Below the pieces are notes generated by a model, which was not told the origin of the DNA, ran no database searches, and saw nothing but the letters and a program-made list of their open reading frames with translations. From contig WTXG01000047.1 of assembly GCA_022496185.1 (NCBI GenBank), positions 124,001 through 188,000 of the forward strand: 64,000 nucleotides of DNA, given 5' to 3'. A program made the position numbers and the translations under genes. The stretch comes from Multifurca ochricompacta. Taxonomy: Eukaryota; Basidiomycota; Agaricomycetes; Russulales; Russulaceae. Of this stretch, positions 35,593 through 46,080 are shown piece by piece; within the stretch, counting starts at the first letter, position 1; every line of letters starts with the position of its first letter.

Positions 35593-37207
35593 CATCAGGA
35601 AAATGACATATTGCTAGATTGACTAGTACTAGCCATTCTAGCCCTTCTAGCACTTTAAATTCAAAAGTAGATATAGCGAACGTGTCTTCACACCTAGATC
35701 TAGTTTTTTCAATCCAGAGCTAATTCATTCCTTTTCTGGATTCACTTTTATTTTTTTCTTACTCCGATTTTCACATTAAAAAAACAAATCTATTATAATA
35801 TCTATACTAATACACTGAACTGGCCTATCACGTACACAAATTCAAACTAAATGGGCCATATACAACCGGGGTCCTGGGAGTCGTCCAAAGTGAAAAAAAA
35901 CAAAACAAAAGACATTAGCTCCCAGCAGATCAGATGAACACAGAAGACATACCAATGTTGTGTCCATTGCAAGTGTTTCACAAAACAGCATTTGAAACAT
36001 GACAGCTCCTGGTCTGATATAAGTGACCAAAGTAGAAGGGCCCAGCAACAAAAGGGCACGCACAGAGAGAATGAACAGCACACCATAGCCCAAAGAGAAC
36101 ATCAGGATGGGCTCAAGAACACCATCTCTCTGGGAAAATGGTAATGAGAGTAAGAGAGAGCAACTCAAGAATGAAATAGGAAGGGCGTACCAAGTGTAAC
36201 AAGTCAACAGCTGCTCACAGGCAAGAGAACACCAAACACACTGCATACAAGTATGATGATATTGCTGGAAAGATGAAATAGTAGAGCCTCACTTTTCTTC
36301 ATGGCACCCACATGGTCAACCAGACTAAGTTCAAAGTTAAAAAGTTGTCGGCGATAGAAGGAAAAAAGAGCTTATATTTACCTTTCTGCATCTAGCCCTC
36401 AATAAAGAGAAAAGATCCTGTCATGGAAGGAAGTGACATGGTGAGCATGAGTAACTTGGCCATAAAAGAGAGAGATGGAGGAAGAGGGAGAGGGAGATTG
36501 TGAGAGGGAAAAGGAGAAAGATAAATGTGAAGACGATGCGGGGAAGACAGCTTTTTGATTGGAGTGTGGAGTGAGAATTGTGCATGCGGCGTGGAAAATG
36601 TAGTTCCCACACTCACACTCAATGACGCATTAGCTAAATATGATAAAGATAAGATAAAGTAGTTAATGTTGTCAAAAACTGAAGTGAACGCATACAGAAA
36701 TAGTCCTTTGAAACTACAAAAAGAGTGTGAAAATAAAGAGAGAAAATAATACTATTTACTTTTACTTGTGACAAGATTTGAAGGGACATGTCGTGCATGC
36801 AGTATGTAATTGTCTCTGAATGAGTTATCTGTCACACTTTGAATGATCTTATCAAGCCAGCTTGTCTCGGTAAATTTGTGGCCATTCAGACTGTTGTGCA
36901 TCTGGGTGCATTCTTATGAGCAGCACATCTCATGCCAATTTATGGTAGTAACCAATTACCATTACACTTCACAGACTCACGATACATTCTAAACTATGTG
37001 GTAGTCTATATTATTAGTAGAATACGTGTATTGGAATGCAAAAGGTGTATAAGCGTATGTTAGTTAATCCGGCCCGGCATCTCCGGTGTCGATTCATGCT
37101 GCATGCGTGCTGCTATTCCCTCATATAGTAAATACAATCTGGCGCCCTAGCCATTCTAGTCATTCTAGTCTATCTAGTTGTGCTAGCGAAATGTAATTTT
37201 CCTGATG
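35593..37207. mobile_element. Nested terminal-inverted-repeat element inside the hAT-like element
   Basis: The ends are inverted: CATCAGGAAAATGACAT at the left, with the right end reading CATCAGGAAAATTACAT on the other strand, matching over about 25 bp with few mismatches, followed by CTAG-rich subterminal sequence. The copy of the host element at 59 kb lacks this segment and reads directly from GTAAAAC into GGCTGTACC, marking the insertion point. The flanking duplication appears to be only AA. No transposase was recognised; the minus-strand frame at 35842-36246 has no known domain. The superfamily is undecided. Confidence 0.7.
36630..36855 (+). repeat. Diverged direct repeat, copy B
   Basis: This is the partner of 34693-34916 and lies inside the nested element. 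Its presence in both host and insert suggests the two elements are related or have exchanged sequence. Confidence 0.6.
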
Positions 37208-37323
37208 AACGGCCGTACCGTACCCGTACCGTACTGTCAGCGATCCAGTGAGTACAAAAAACGGTAGGTGTACGGGTCAGCCGAACCCGTCCCTCACCGT
37301 CAAACGGACGGCGCGCAGCCCTA

Positions 37324-37817
37324 GTAATTGCACTTCGAGTGGATGTGTGACAAATCGTGGCAGTTGTGCCAACAAATCAAATCAAGGCGCACTGGTTAAC
37401 CTCGACCTCAGTCTTCCAAATTTTCGCCGAGCCCACAATTATTTCTGGTGTTTCTGGCTGCTGGCCGAAATCACCGGATCAACTTTCACATGATCACGAA
37501 GAATTTGCTTTAGTCTTTTCCTGATTACGCACACTCAGGGAACGGTCTGACCATGGCACTACGCATCTAGATCTCTGGTGTATGTTTCAGGTACACTCTC
37601 TCTTTGAATTGAGTCCCAGCCAAATTTCAGGTTCTATATGTTGATTTGTGACCACTGATCTGTCCTGGTGATGAAACTTTGCAAACCTTGATAGATGGGG
37701 ACCATCGACGCCGCCTACCCCTGGCGGTGTCAAGCACACCCCCTATATAAAGCCACGACAAGGAAGAGGTCCCTCGACCATTAGGTTTCTCACTTCCCCA
37801 AAGGCGACCTGCTTCAC
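37324..37817. other. Upstream region of esterase 2
   Basis: It begins with the right target-site duplication of the hAT-like element and holds a TATA box, TATATAAA, at 37744-37751, about 70 bp before the start codon. No gene was seen. Confidence 0.55.
37744..37751 (+). promoter_or_regulatory. TATA box of esterase 2
   Basis: TATATAAA lies 74 bp upstream of the start codon at 37818, the same arrangement as in esterase 1. Confidence 0.6.
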
Positions 37818-40302
37818 ATGAGGGTGATTCACGTAGCCCTTGCCTTGTTTGTACGGCAGGCAGTCTTCGCTCTTGCGACCTCAACAAGGAGACCTTTTGT
37901 TGTGCAGCAGAAATCGAATACTCCCCTTGTGGGGACGAAGTTCTACGGCAGCGCTCCTTCTGCCCCACAAGCATACCTTGATAACGCAACTTTCACCGGA
38001 ATCTATATAGGTCGAACGGCCCGGTTCTTGGGTATCCCATACGCACAGCCTCCGTGAGTTCGAACTACCGTTGCCACTCGCCAATAGAGCAAACAAGCGT
38101 GTCTGTAGCACGTGCAACCGGCGTCTACGGTTGCCAGAACCTCTTCCACCTTATGAAGGCCATTATGATGTTCATAAATTCGGGCCGTCGTGCCCACAGC
38201 AGCGCTTGATTCTACCTATAGGGCTGAACACAGGGTTGGAAAAGGATGTTAGCAGCATCGTGACCAGCCTCTACGAAGATGTGACAACAGATAGCGAGGA
38301 CTGTAAGGCCTACTCTCGTCATCGATAGGCGTATAGCACTAAGTATCATTGTGTCACAAGGTCTGACGATCAATGTTGTCACACCTGTGAGCGCCACGCC
38401 GTCGTCCGGACTTCCTGTTGTGGTTGTAAGTATGGTTACAAACATTCCAATGCGATGTAGATTCACTTATAGGCGGGGTGGTTAGTGGTTTTTCGGCGGC
38501 GGCTTCGAAATTGGCGGGACTGCTACGTATGTGCCATTTTCCTTGCGATAGAGAGAACGACTCTCAGCATTGTATCCGGAAGTTATGATGGTGGGGTTAT
38601 CGTTTCCCGCTCCATTGAAATTGGGGAGCCAGTGATTTTTGTCAGTATGAACTACCGGTGAGCCGATCTCGATGGTTGTACGTGGTTGATCAACGAGTCT
38701 ATACGCCCGCTAGCATTTCTGGTATGTTGTACTTGAACATCATCCTCCAAAACACCTCGACATAAAGTTCCCTCCTTGCAGCGCTTGGCTTCCTACCAGG
38801 GAAAGAGGTGAAAGAAGCTAAAATTGGAAACCTGGGCCTTCAAGATCGTGAGTTGACTCCCTATTGTTCACGTTGTGAAACTCATCCACTCGGAGAACGC
38901 CTCTCCTTGAAATGGATCCAGAAATATATCTCGGCATTCGGTGGCGATCCCTCCAAAGTGACCATGTCAGTTCAGTCTGTCGCTCTTGTGGTATGCTCTT
39001 ATACATTACACCAGATGGGGAGAAAGCGCGGGTGCCATTTCAGTGGCCCTACATATGCTAGTGAATCAGGGTGACCAACAAGGATTATTCCGAGGTGCAA
39101 TCATGCAATCGGGTGGCCCCATTCCAGTTGGAGACATCGAGCATGGCCAGCAATATTATGACGCTCTCGTTAAAAACGCAGCTTGTGACAATAGTCCTGA
39201 TACTTTGGAATGTCTTCGTAACGTGCCATTCCCAAGGTTAAAGTATGCTATGGACATCTCGCCCAACTTCTTCGCGTATCAGGTAAAGGCCCATTCATTT
39301 GACAGCACTCGTTGACGGGATCTCATCTCTCTGAATGTACAGGGGCTTACATTAGCTTGGTTACCCCGCGTCGATGGCGTTTTCTTGACTGAGCCACCCC
39401 AATACGCGGTTCTGCGAGGCCATGTAGCAAATGTACCCATGATTACAGGCACGAGGCTTTTGCATACTGCGGAGGGGATATGCTGAGGGTATTGCAGGAA
39501 ATTGCGACGACGAGGGTTCACTATTCTCGCTATCGTCTCTGAATATCAGGTGGGTTCTCATATACTTTCACTAGCCAACATTTGTCCGAAGGTGGACGAT
39601 GGCAGCGGCACAGACGACCTGCGGGTGTACATGAAGTCGTTCATGTTGCCATCTGCCGCTCCAAACGAGTTGGACCTCCTCCTGCAATATTATCCAGACA
39701 ATCAACTGGCTGGGTGCCCCTTTGATACGGGGATTAGGAACGAACTAGGTGTGCCTTATTGCGGGTTATTCCCTCAATAGTCTTGAGATTACTTGGCCAG
39801 GCCCACAATTCAAACGGATTGCCGCAATCCAAGGCGATATCGTATTTCATGGCCCCCGTCGATTCTTCTTGACACATCAAGCCCGCAAGCAGAGTAGCTG
39901 GGCTTTCAGTATGTTCAGATTTGCGTACCAGAGCCCGTCATTTGCTTAGATGTTTGCAGTTCATAAGCGGGGCAAGGATACCCCATTCGTCGGAGCCGTA
40001 AGTCCTCATTAGATCATTAGAAATTCTTTCCAAAGAGAGCTTATTCCCTGCCATTAGGCACACGCGACAGACCTTCTGAATTCGTTTGGTGGGGGGAATT
40101 GGCGGATTATATCATATATTTCACTCGAAACCTCAATCCAAACGGCAAGTTAGGGATTAAGTGGCCACAGTACAATTTACGAAACCCAAAGGCGCTTATT
40201 TTCCAGGACGACCCATTCTTTCCTGTAATTGTAGGAGACGATAACTATCGCGCCAACTCTCTGGAATTTGTTGCGAATCTGTCGTTGCTACATCCCATCT
40301 AG
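37818..40302 (+). CDS. Secreted type-B carboxylesterase/lipase (paralog 2), one frame break
   Basis: This is a tandem paralog of the gene at 31,273 with the same exon plan: signal peptide (MRVIHVALALFVRQAVFA), FLGIPYAQPP, oxyanion segment WFFGGGFEIGG, nucleophile WGESAGA, and catalytic His in AHATDLLNSFGGG. It has an 8-nt exon at 38714-38721 and a GC-donor intron (GCACGA) after VPMITG, both shared with paralog 1. The middle, about 39,075-39,391, is nearly identical to paralog 1 including the intron, while the rest is more diverged. A frame break in the six-G run at 40091-40096 separates GGG from ELADYIIYF; seven Gs would keep the frame. Substrate is unknown; lipase and sterol esterase activity are both possible for the family. 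Confidence 0.86.
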
Positions 40303-41116
40303 GATCGGTTTTTGTGTATTTATATGATGTTCTCAAACCGAATCCATAGTGTATAATGCCATGCCGGGTTCAGGGTAGTTAACAGTGATCCCGCATCGCA
40401 AACTGGGAAATTCGCGCTCTTGCCCCTTCCTTGTCAGCGGCATTTGCTTCCTTGAGCCGCATATCATATAAGTGAGCTCGGGGCCGATTGTGGTTCTGTA
40501 GGACCCGACGTTGATTCCCAAATGTATCTTGACCTCAAAGCGTAGGGAAACTACCGAAGGGGTGCAATGAGCTACTCTCCCTGCTCCTTCCATGTCTAGC
40601 CGACAGCTAACAGTTTTTTTTACAAAATCCACCTCAGGGTATAGAAGCGCCAACTTCTCCTCAAACCTTCTTTTTCCTCTTCTATGTGGGTGTGACTCAA
40701 TCTTACCAATAGTCTCCTCCAGCCTAGTTAAGGCCGAGATTCCATAAATTGTCGGGCGACGTGAGATGCAAGGGCTTGCTCAAGACCATTCGAGGTGGGG
40801 GCGGGGGGGGGAATGCCCAGCTTTGAGTGTTGAGAGGGGCGCTGGGGAGTCGGTGGAGCTTATTCAGCTAACAGCTTATGGATCTTGCAGAAAGTAGGTG
40901 TGTGGGTGAGAGAATTATTCCCCAAGTATGAGACCCGTATTGCAATTAGACACGCGGATTGCCCCGCGTCAATCATTCGAGAATAACGCACGACGTATCA
41001 ATGACGTCTTTAAAACTGTGGGTAATCAAGTAGGCTTGAGACACCTCAGAGAAAGCAAAGAGGATAGAAGAAACCACAACGACAAGGAAAATTATGGCGG
41101 ATGGATACTGAGAGTC
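40303..41116. other. Convergent intergenic region
   Basis: This lies between the 3' ends of esterase 2 and the minus-strand HIRIP3-like gene. It has a G-rich run near 40798-40810. No gene was recognised. Confidence 0.5.
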
Positions 41117-42916
41117 TCAGTTGTCATCCGAACTCTGGTCTTGAAGAAACGCCATGATGCTCCGCCGTGCAGTATTCTGACTCAATCAGGTCGCGCTAAA
41201 GGGAAAGCCACATGAGTACTCACTCCCTTGGGCGGCTGACGGTCAGATTCACTTTCACTTCCTGAATCTGAACCAATGTCGGCATCGTTGGTAGTATCAG
41301 CACCCTTTTTAAGCATGCGCCGACCCCGACCCTCCGCTTTCAACGGTTTCCCAGATACGACAGCCCTTTCAAACGTCTGCACGTCGTCTGGGTGAGCAAT
41401 GACTTCAGTATTTTCGTGTTTTCCCAGCAGGGTCACGCACCCAATTCCTGGGCGAGTTCACGCCGAGCGCGGATTTTGCCAGCTTGCTCCATGCTTAGGC
41501 GCCCCACCATACCGAGATCGGTAAGTGTCTTGCGAATATGCTCAATCTGTGCGCTAGTACTAAGATTGGCGAGCTCTCGCGCCCATTGCTTTCGCACACC
41601 GCACGCCAAGACGAGGGACTATGAAGGTTAGGTGAGTCAGCGTGTACAGGCCCCGTGAGGTCAAAAACGGAGACCTTAAGGCGCTTGATGGTTTCTTCAT
41701 CCTTCGAGAGGGGCTGCGTAGAGTTCTTTGAGCGCTTTGTTTTCGCTTTCGCCTGTACCTTTCCGGATTCGGAGTTCTGAATTGAAAAGATTAATTCGAA
41801 ACCCGGAAAAGAGACGGGACAGAAAAAAAAACCTTAGATTTGCCACGGCCTTTCTTCTTTGGGGGTTCATCTACCAGAGACGACATTTCCGAACCACTCT
41901 TTCGCGAAGCCGGGTAATGAATGTTCCGAGCAGCTTTACAGAGCAGTATATATGTACCTTTATGGCAGCCATACGGTCCGACGACGGGGCAACCCTTGGC
42001 GTCACGTCTGATGTTTCTGCATCAGAGTCGCTCTGCCCAAAGTAATCATGAACTTTTGAAATGGTATCGCGTCCAGGGCCACGGACCTGGACTATAGGAG
42101 CAGATGGCCGCTTGCGTTTTGGCCCCGAGGATGCAACCTTGGCGGATGACGAAGATTGATTTCCGGCTTGCGCGATTGAATCAGATGACTTGACTTTCGT
42201 AATGACGCGGACAGGTTCGCTCCCCTGCATAGATAGTGAGCGTGTGAATGGGATACCATGCCATCAATTTATATACTTCGTTAGTATCCGCAACCATGTC
42301 TGATTTCACTTTGGGATGTGAGGTAGATGAGCTTGGTACATCCTTGAGATCGGATTCTACGATAATTTCCTAGGGAATATGGTAAATTTAAACGGTTAAT
42401 AGACTCTTCACTACACACCGTTGACTTGATTGACTTGGACACTGATGAATGCCTATTCCGGCCACCCTTCGGCTTTGAGTCACTCTTCCTTGTCCCTCCA
42501 TCTTCGAGATTACTTGTACTAGGGTCCGATTCACGTTTCTGGTCAGGATCAGGGTGTATGTAAATGGATTGGGTACCTAAATGATGAAAGGGAGCAAGAG
42601 ATCACACACCATAGCATCATGAATTGAGCGCTTCACGAGGGTTTTATATCTAGGCTCATCCAGTATTCCACTGGAAAGTCCTAGTTTGTCTTCTACCTCA
42701 GAACGCACAAGTCGTGGTGTAAGGGAGCTGACAACAGTACGGATCTAGTCAGAAATAGCCATGCACAACGGACTATTTCACGACAACGAACCTGAGATTG
42801 TTATTCTCTTTAGCTTTCGAAACAATGGAGAAGACGATAGGGGGTATTTGACCCTCATCGAATTGAGCAGAGAGGACTTGACTTGAAGGAGTACTGGGAG
42901 TACTGCCGTGAGACAT
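41117..42916 (-). CDS. HIRIP3-like histone chaperone
   Basis: HIRIP3 proteins bind histones H2A/H2B and the HIRA chaperone in the nucleus. The protein starts MSHGSTPSTPSSQVLSAQF. An N-terminal helical region (IRTVVSSLTPRLVRSEVEDK, then GILDEPRYKTLVKRSI) resembles the DEK-C-like start of HIRIP3. A long Ser/Lys-rich acidic middle follows. The conserved C-terminal block is RLKSLVLACGVRKQWARELA, then IEHIRKTLTDLGMVGRLSME and KIRARRELAQEL. It ends with an acidic tail after RRSIMAFLQD. The first exon junction (donor near 42,790) leaves the phase off by one, so either a base is missing there or the first donor is misread. I rely on family memory for the HIRIP3 match; the C-terminal block is the strongest evidence. 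The gene is transcribed in the same direction as STT3, 125 bp downstream of it. Confidence 0.72.
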
Positions 42917-43041
42917 GAACGAACACTGTCGTTGTCGGTGGCAGGGTGAACTCAGGTGTCACGTGCCATAAACCCGAGAGATTACGTCATACATATTAAG
43001 CTGACACGTGACAATTATCTAATCTAATCTAGCTAGCTAGC

Positions 43042-45899
43042 CTAGATCGACACTAACCCACGTCGGCGAACTGGCGGACGCGTCCGCTTGCGTTTCTTTC
43101 CCTGGTTAAACGCGTTCGCACTTTTCAAGTCCCGTCCAAGAGGGTCCTCCTTCTTTACTTGATAGATACGGACCTGCGGCATCACAAGAATCAGGACAAT
43201 GTTTCGAAACAAATGAAATCAGAAAAAAGCAACTTACAATCCAGTTCTCGGATGTGAATGCTTCCTCTAGAAATGTAGGCGTTAGTACAATTTACTACAG
43301 AGCAGTCGGGTAAGACTAAGCTCACCTAGATAGTCCAACGAAGGGCCCGGATTCGAGATCATCTGCCCGCGTACACGGTCCTGTGCTTGTCCGCCACCGA
43401 AGAGTTCTGCAAATCTGAAGGCCATATCATCAACGGTCCCATTCTCCTAGAAGGAACAACCCGCAGCCGACGCACCGGTAATACGACATCTTATACATCA
43501 AACTATTTCTCATAGCAGGTGACGCCTGATCATCCACGCGGTAGTCGCCTTGAGGAGTGAAGTATTGTGGTTCCTGGATCTCATCAGGCCAAACGCCCTG
43601 CGCAATGCGCACCATCCATAGGAACTTGTTAATGTCGTCACCAGAGTAGCCAAGCACACCGCCGAAGATGATAAGAACATAGTCGACGTCATGCTTGCGC
43701 AGAATAGGGTACGCAACCTCCTCGGGGCTAGACATGGCCTTGCCCACCGTGGCGATGTGAGCTGCAACAAGGTTTCATTCATTCCTGATCAAAGGAGTGC
43801 TCTTCGAACCACTTACTGTTGTTCCATGTATTATTGTCGACTAGTGTGGGACGGTCCGCCATGCCAGCAATCTGATAGCCGTAGTCCCACCAGCTCATAA
43901 CGACTGCGTCCTTCGCCGTGTTCTCCCGGAGCCAATAGTATGCTTCGCGGAAATCGTCAATAATGTGTAGCCCGTCCTGTGTATGCGAAGACAGCACGAC
44001 ACTTGGCGACGAGTACGCATTGGACGTCACCCAAGTGCAATGCACAACGAAGAATAACAACATCCCCAGTGCATTCAGGATAACGGCGCCACGTGTGTCG
44101 AGCCCAACAATTCCACGCTGTGCAGGTTTCGCTTTCTTGCTGACGGAGGCCCCGACGTCACCATGTCTGTCAGTAGCTCCGCCACAGTTGCGCCAGAAGC
44201 AGGAGTCGAAGCCGACTTGTCCTTTTTTGCCACGTCTGTCTTATCGTCCTCCGTTACCTCCGGCTCCGTGGGGTCAATATAGGTGTCAAAAACGCTGGAG
44301 AGCGCAACTGCTGCTGACACGCACACGATTGGCGTGAGGGTAAGCATCAACCGAACCATGACACCAGCGAAATAGCTTGCTACAAGCGCATAGATAATCA
44401 CAAAACGTGCTCGTCACGCAGCTCCTTGAAGCACAGAACGACGCCCGCCGGAAAGAGGAATATGAGAAAATGGAGGTCCATGAGAAGGACGGCCATGCGG
44501 TGGGCTGATGCTCAGATACGGAAGCGATGATTGGAATATATCTGAGTAAGGCATCCAGTCAAGGGCACATCCTCAAGGAGACAACATCACTCACTTCTTG
44601 GCGTAGCCTGTGTCCAAAGGGAGTAGAAACGTCCGGTCCATGGTGCGATCCACCCTTTGTAGGTCAGACCAATAATAGCCAACGTGCCGAGAATACCGGC
44701 CCAATCACAGAAACAAAAAGTAGCCGTCGGAACTGCTTGGATGACACATGAGACCGAACAAGCTCTACAAAAGCAATGATCTGCAAAAGGCCAAAGACAC
44801 CTGATGGGCATTAGTAAATAGGAAACTTAGAGTATCACTTCCGGCATACCAAGGGCCCCCATATGTTCACTGGTACGGACAGGCTGAAAACCGACGAAGG
44901 GCACCTGCATGCTAGCAAGAGTACCGATCGCATACCATGACGAGTAGGCTACATAAAGGCGGTTTGTAAAACGACCCATCAATGTGAGAACGAGAGCATG
45001 CAGCGGGATCATGTTCGTGATAAATGCGTAACCACCTGCGAAACGCTCGTAAAGTTAGACTTCAAATGTATCAGGTTGGATCGTTTACCCCAAGCGGCAA
45101 CCATATAAAAATAGAATAGAGCTGCGAGTGTGCCATAAAGCGCACTGCCTTGTTTCATGGCCTTGATCCAAAGGAAGAAAGTGAACATGAGGAGAAAGAT
45201 GGCAATGGCCTCGTTATCATAAGAGCCTGCGACGGAGCGTGAAATGTATCCAGGAACGATGCCAATAAAGCTGCGGCTAGGAGGCCAGCGCTCTCATCTT
45301 TCAACTCCTTTGTGAGCCTGCAACAGAAAGGGTGAACAATGGCAGACGAGCAAGTACTACGAATTTACATGTAGGTTGCCCAGGCTGTGAGGGGACTAAA
45401 ACCAGGAGCAAGGAGTACGCAAATATTCCGTATGTCGACTGGAAGGTGAAGATAATGGAGAATGTTGTAGATAACACCACTCGTTGCCATAAGGCCAGGG
45501 TAAATTGTACCCCAACAACACGGCCCAATGGATACCAGGCTGTGGGGTCAAACCAGTTCCAGAATTCCTGCCGGAGAGTCAACTAAACAACCCAGTGAGG
45601 ACTCTGAGCACTACGCACATAGAAACCCTTAGACGCGAGTACTTTTGTTGCACGGCTGACCTGCCATTAGTAACACATTTTACCAACCACGATTCAATGA
45701 GGACATACTAGTTGAACCATGGATCACTGAGAGCGAGAACGAACGAGAACAATAGATCAATGTTTAGAAAGAAAGAAAGGGGATAGGCCCACAATTCATG
45801 TATGATACTTTCAAAGTTGATGACAGCGAATAAACGAGATGCAATGGCAGCACCAGAAATAAGGACAAAAGCAATTATTCGGACCAACGACGCCGGCAT
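43042..45899 (-). CDS. STT3: Oligosaccharyltransferase catalytic subunit STT3
   Basis: STT3 transfers the glycan from dolichol pyrophosphate to Asn in N-X-S/T sequons in the ER lumen. It is multi-exon. The N-terminal membrane part has [15 protein letters not shown] and FDPWFN, the start of the first luminal loop with its metal-binding acidic motif. Then [50 protein letters not shown] and [14 protein letters not shown], all highly conserved. The catalytic sequon-binding motif WWDYG is in [15 protein letters not shown], and NNTWNN follows. The C-terminal luminal domain has [17 protein letters not shown]. The tail is basic ([14 protein letters not shown]). Four frame breaks, near 45510-45513, 44696-44697, 44614-44615 and 44150-44153, each fit one lost G (C on the plus strand). 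The start at 45899 gives an immediate membrane segment; a coding-like upstream stretch in another frame was not joined. Confidence 0.9.
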
Positions 45900-46080
45900 T
45901 TGCGACGGTCGCTGGTGAAAGGTCAGTAGGGAGTGGATAGGCCTTTGGCATGGCCTTGAAGACTGTAATAAACGAAGGTTGTTGGGTTCTTGCTCATGTC
46001 AAACGGGTCGACGTGTCATGAGAGCGTATTACATAAGCTACTCATTCCTCCTTCCTCGTCAGCGACTGCTACACCGCGTC
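45900..46080. promoter_or_regulatory. Short divergent promoter between STT3 and the deacetylase gene
   Basis: The start codons of STT3 (-) and the Hda1-type gene (+) are only 181 bp apart, so they must share regulatory sequence or have overlapping 5' UTRs. No TATA box was seen. Confidence 0.6.

Larger units (their letters stand above)
34436..37323. mobile_element. hAT-like DNA transposon, non-autonomous, carrying a nested insertion
   Basis: The outer ends are inverted: TAGGGCTGCGCGCCG at the left and CGGCGCGCAGCCCTA at the right. The flanks are GTAATTGT (34428-34435) and GTAATTGC (37324-37331), an 8-bp duplication with one mismatch. Both features fit the hAT superfamily. The element is 2,888 bp, but 1,615 bp of that is a second transposon, so the original was about 1.27 kb. 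No transposase was recognised. Its right end and the block around 35,279-35,592 occur again, inverted, at 59,047-59,509. Confidence 0.82.

Noticed and set aside
35842..36246. Minus-strand 134-residue hydrophobic open frame in the nested element
   Set aside because: No transposase motif; hydrophobicity follows from T-rich composition. Not enough to call a gene.
45900..45960. Longer STT3 N-terminus in another frame upstream of 45,899
   Set aside because: Joining it needs a base gain or a two-base loss, unlike the other breaks, and there is no splice site. It may be 5' UTR.
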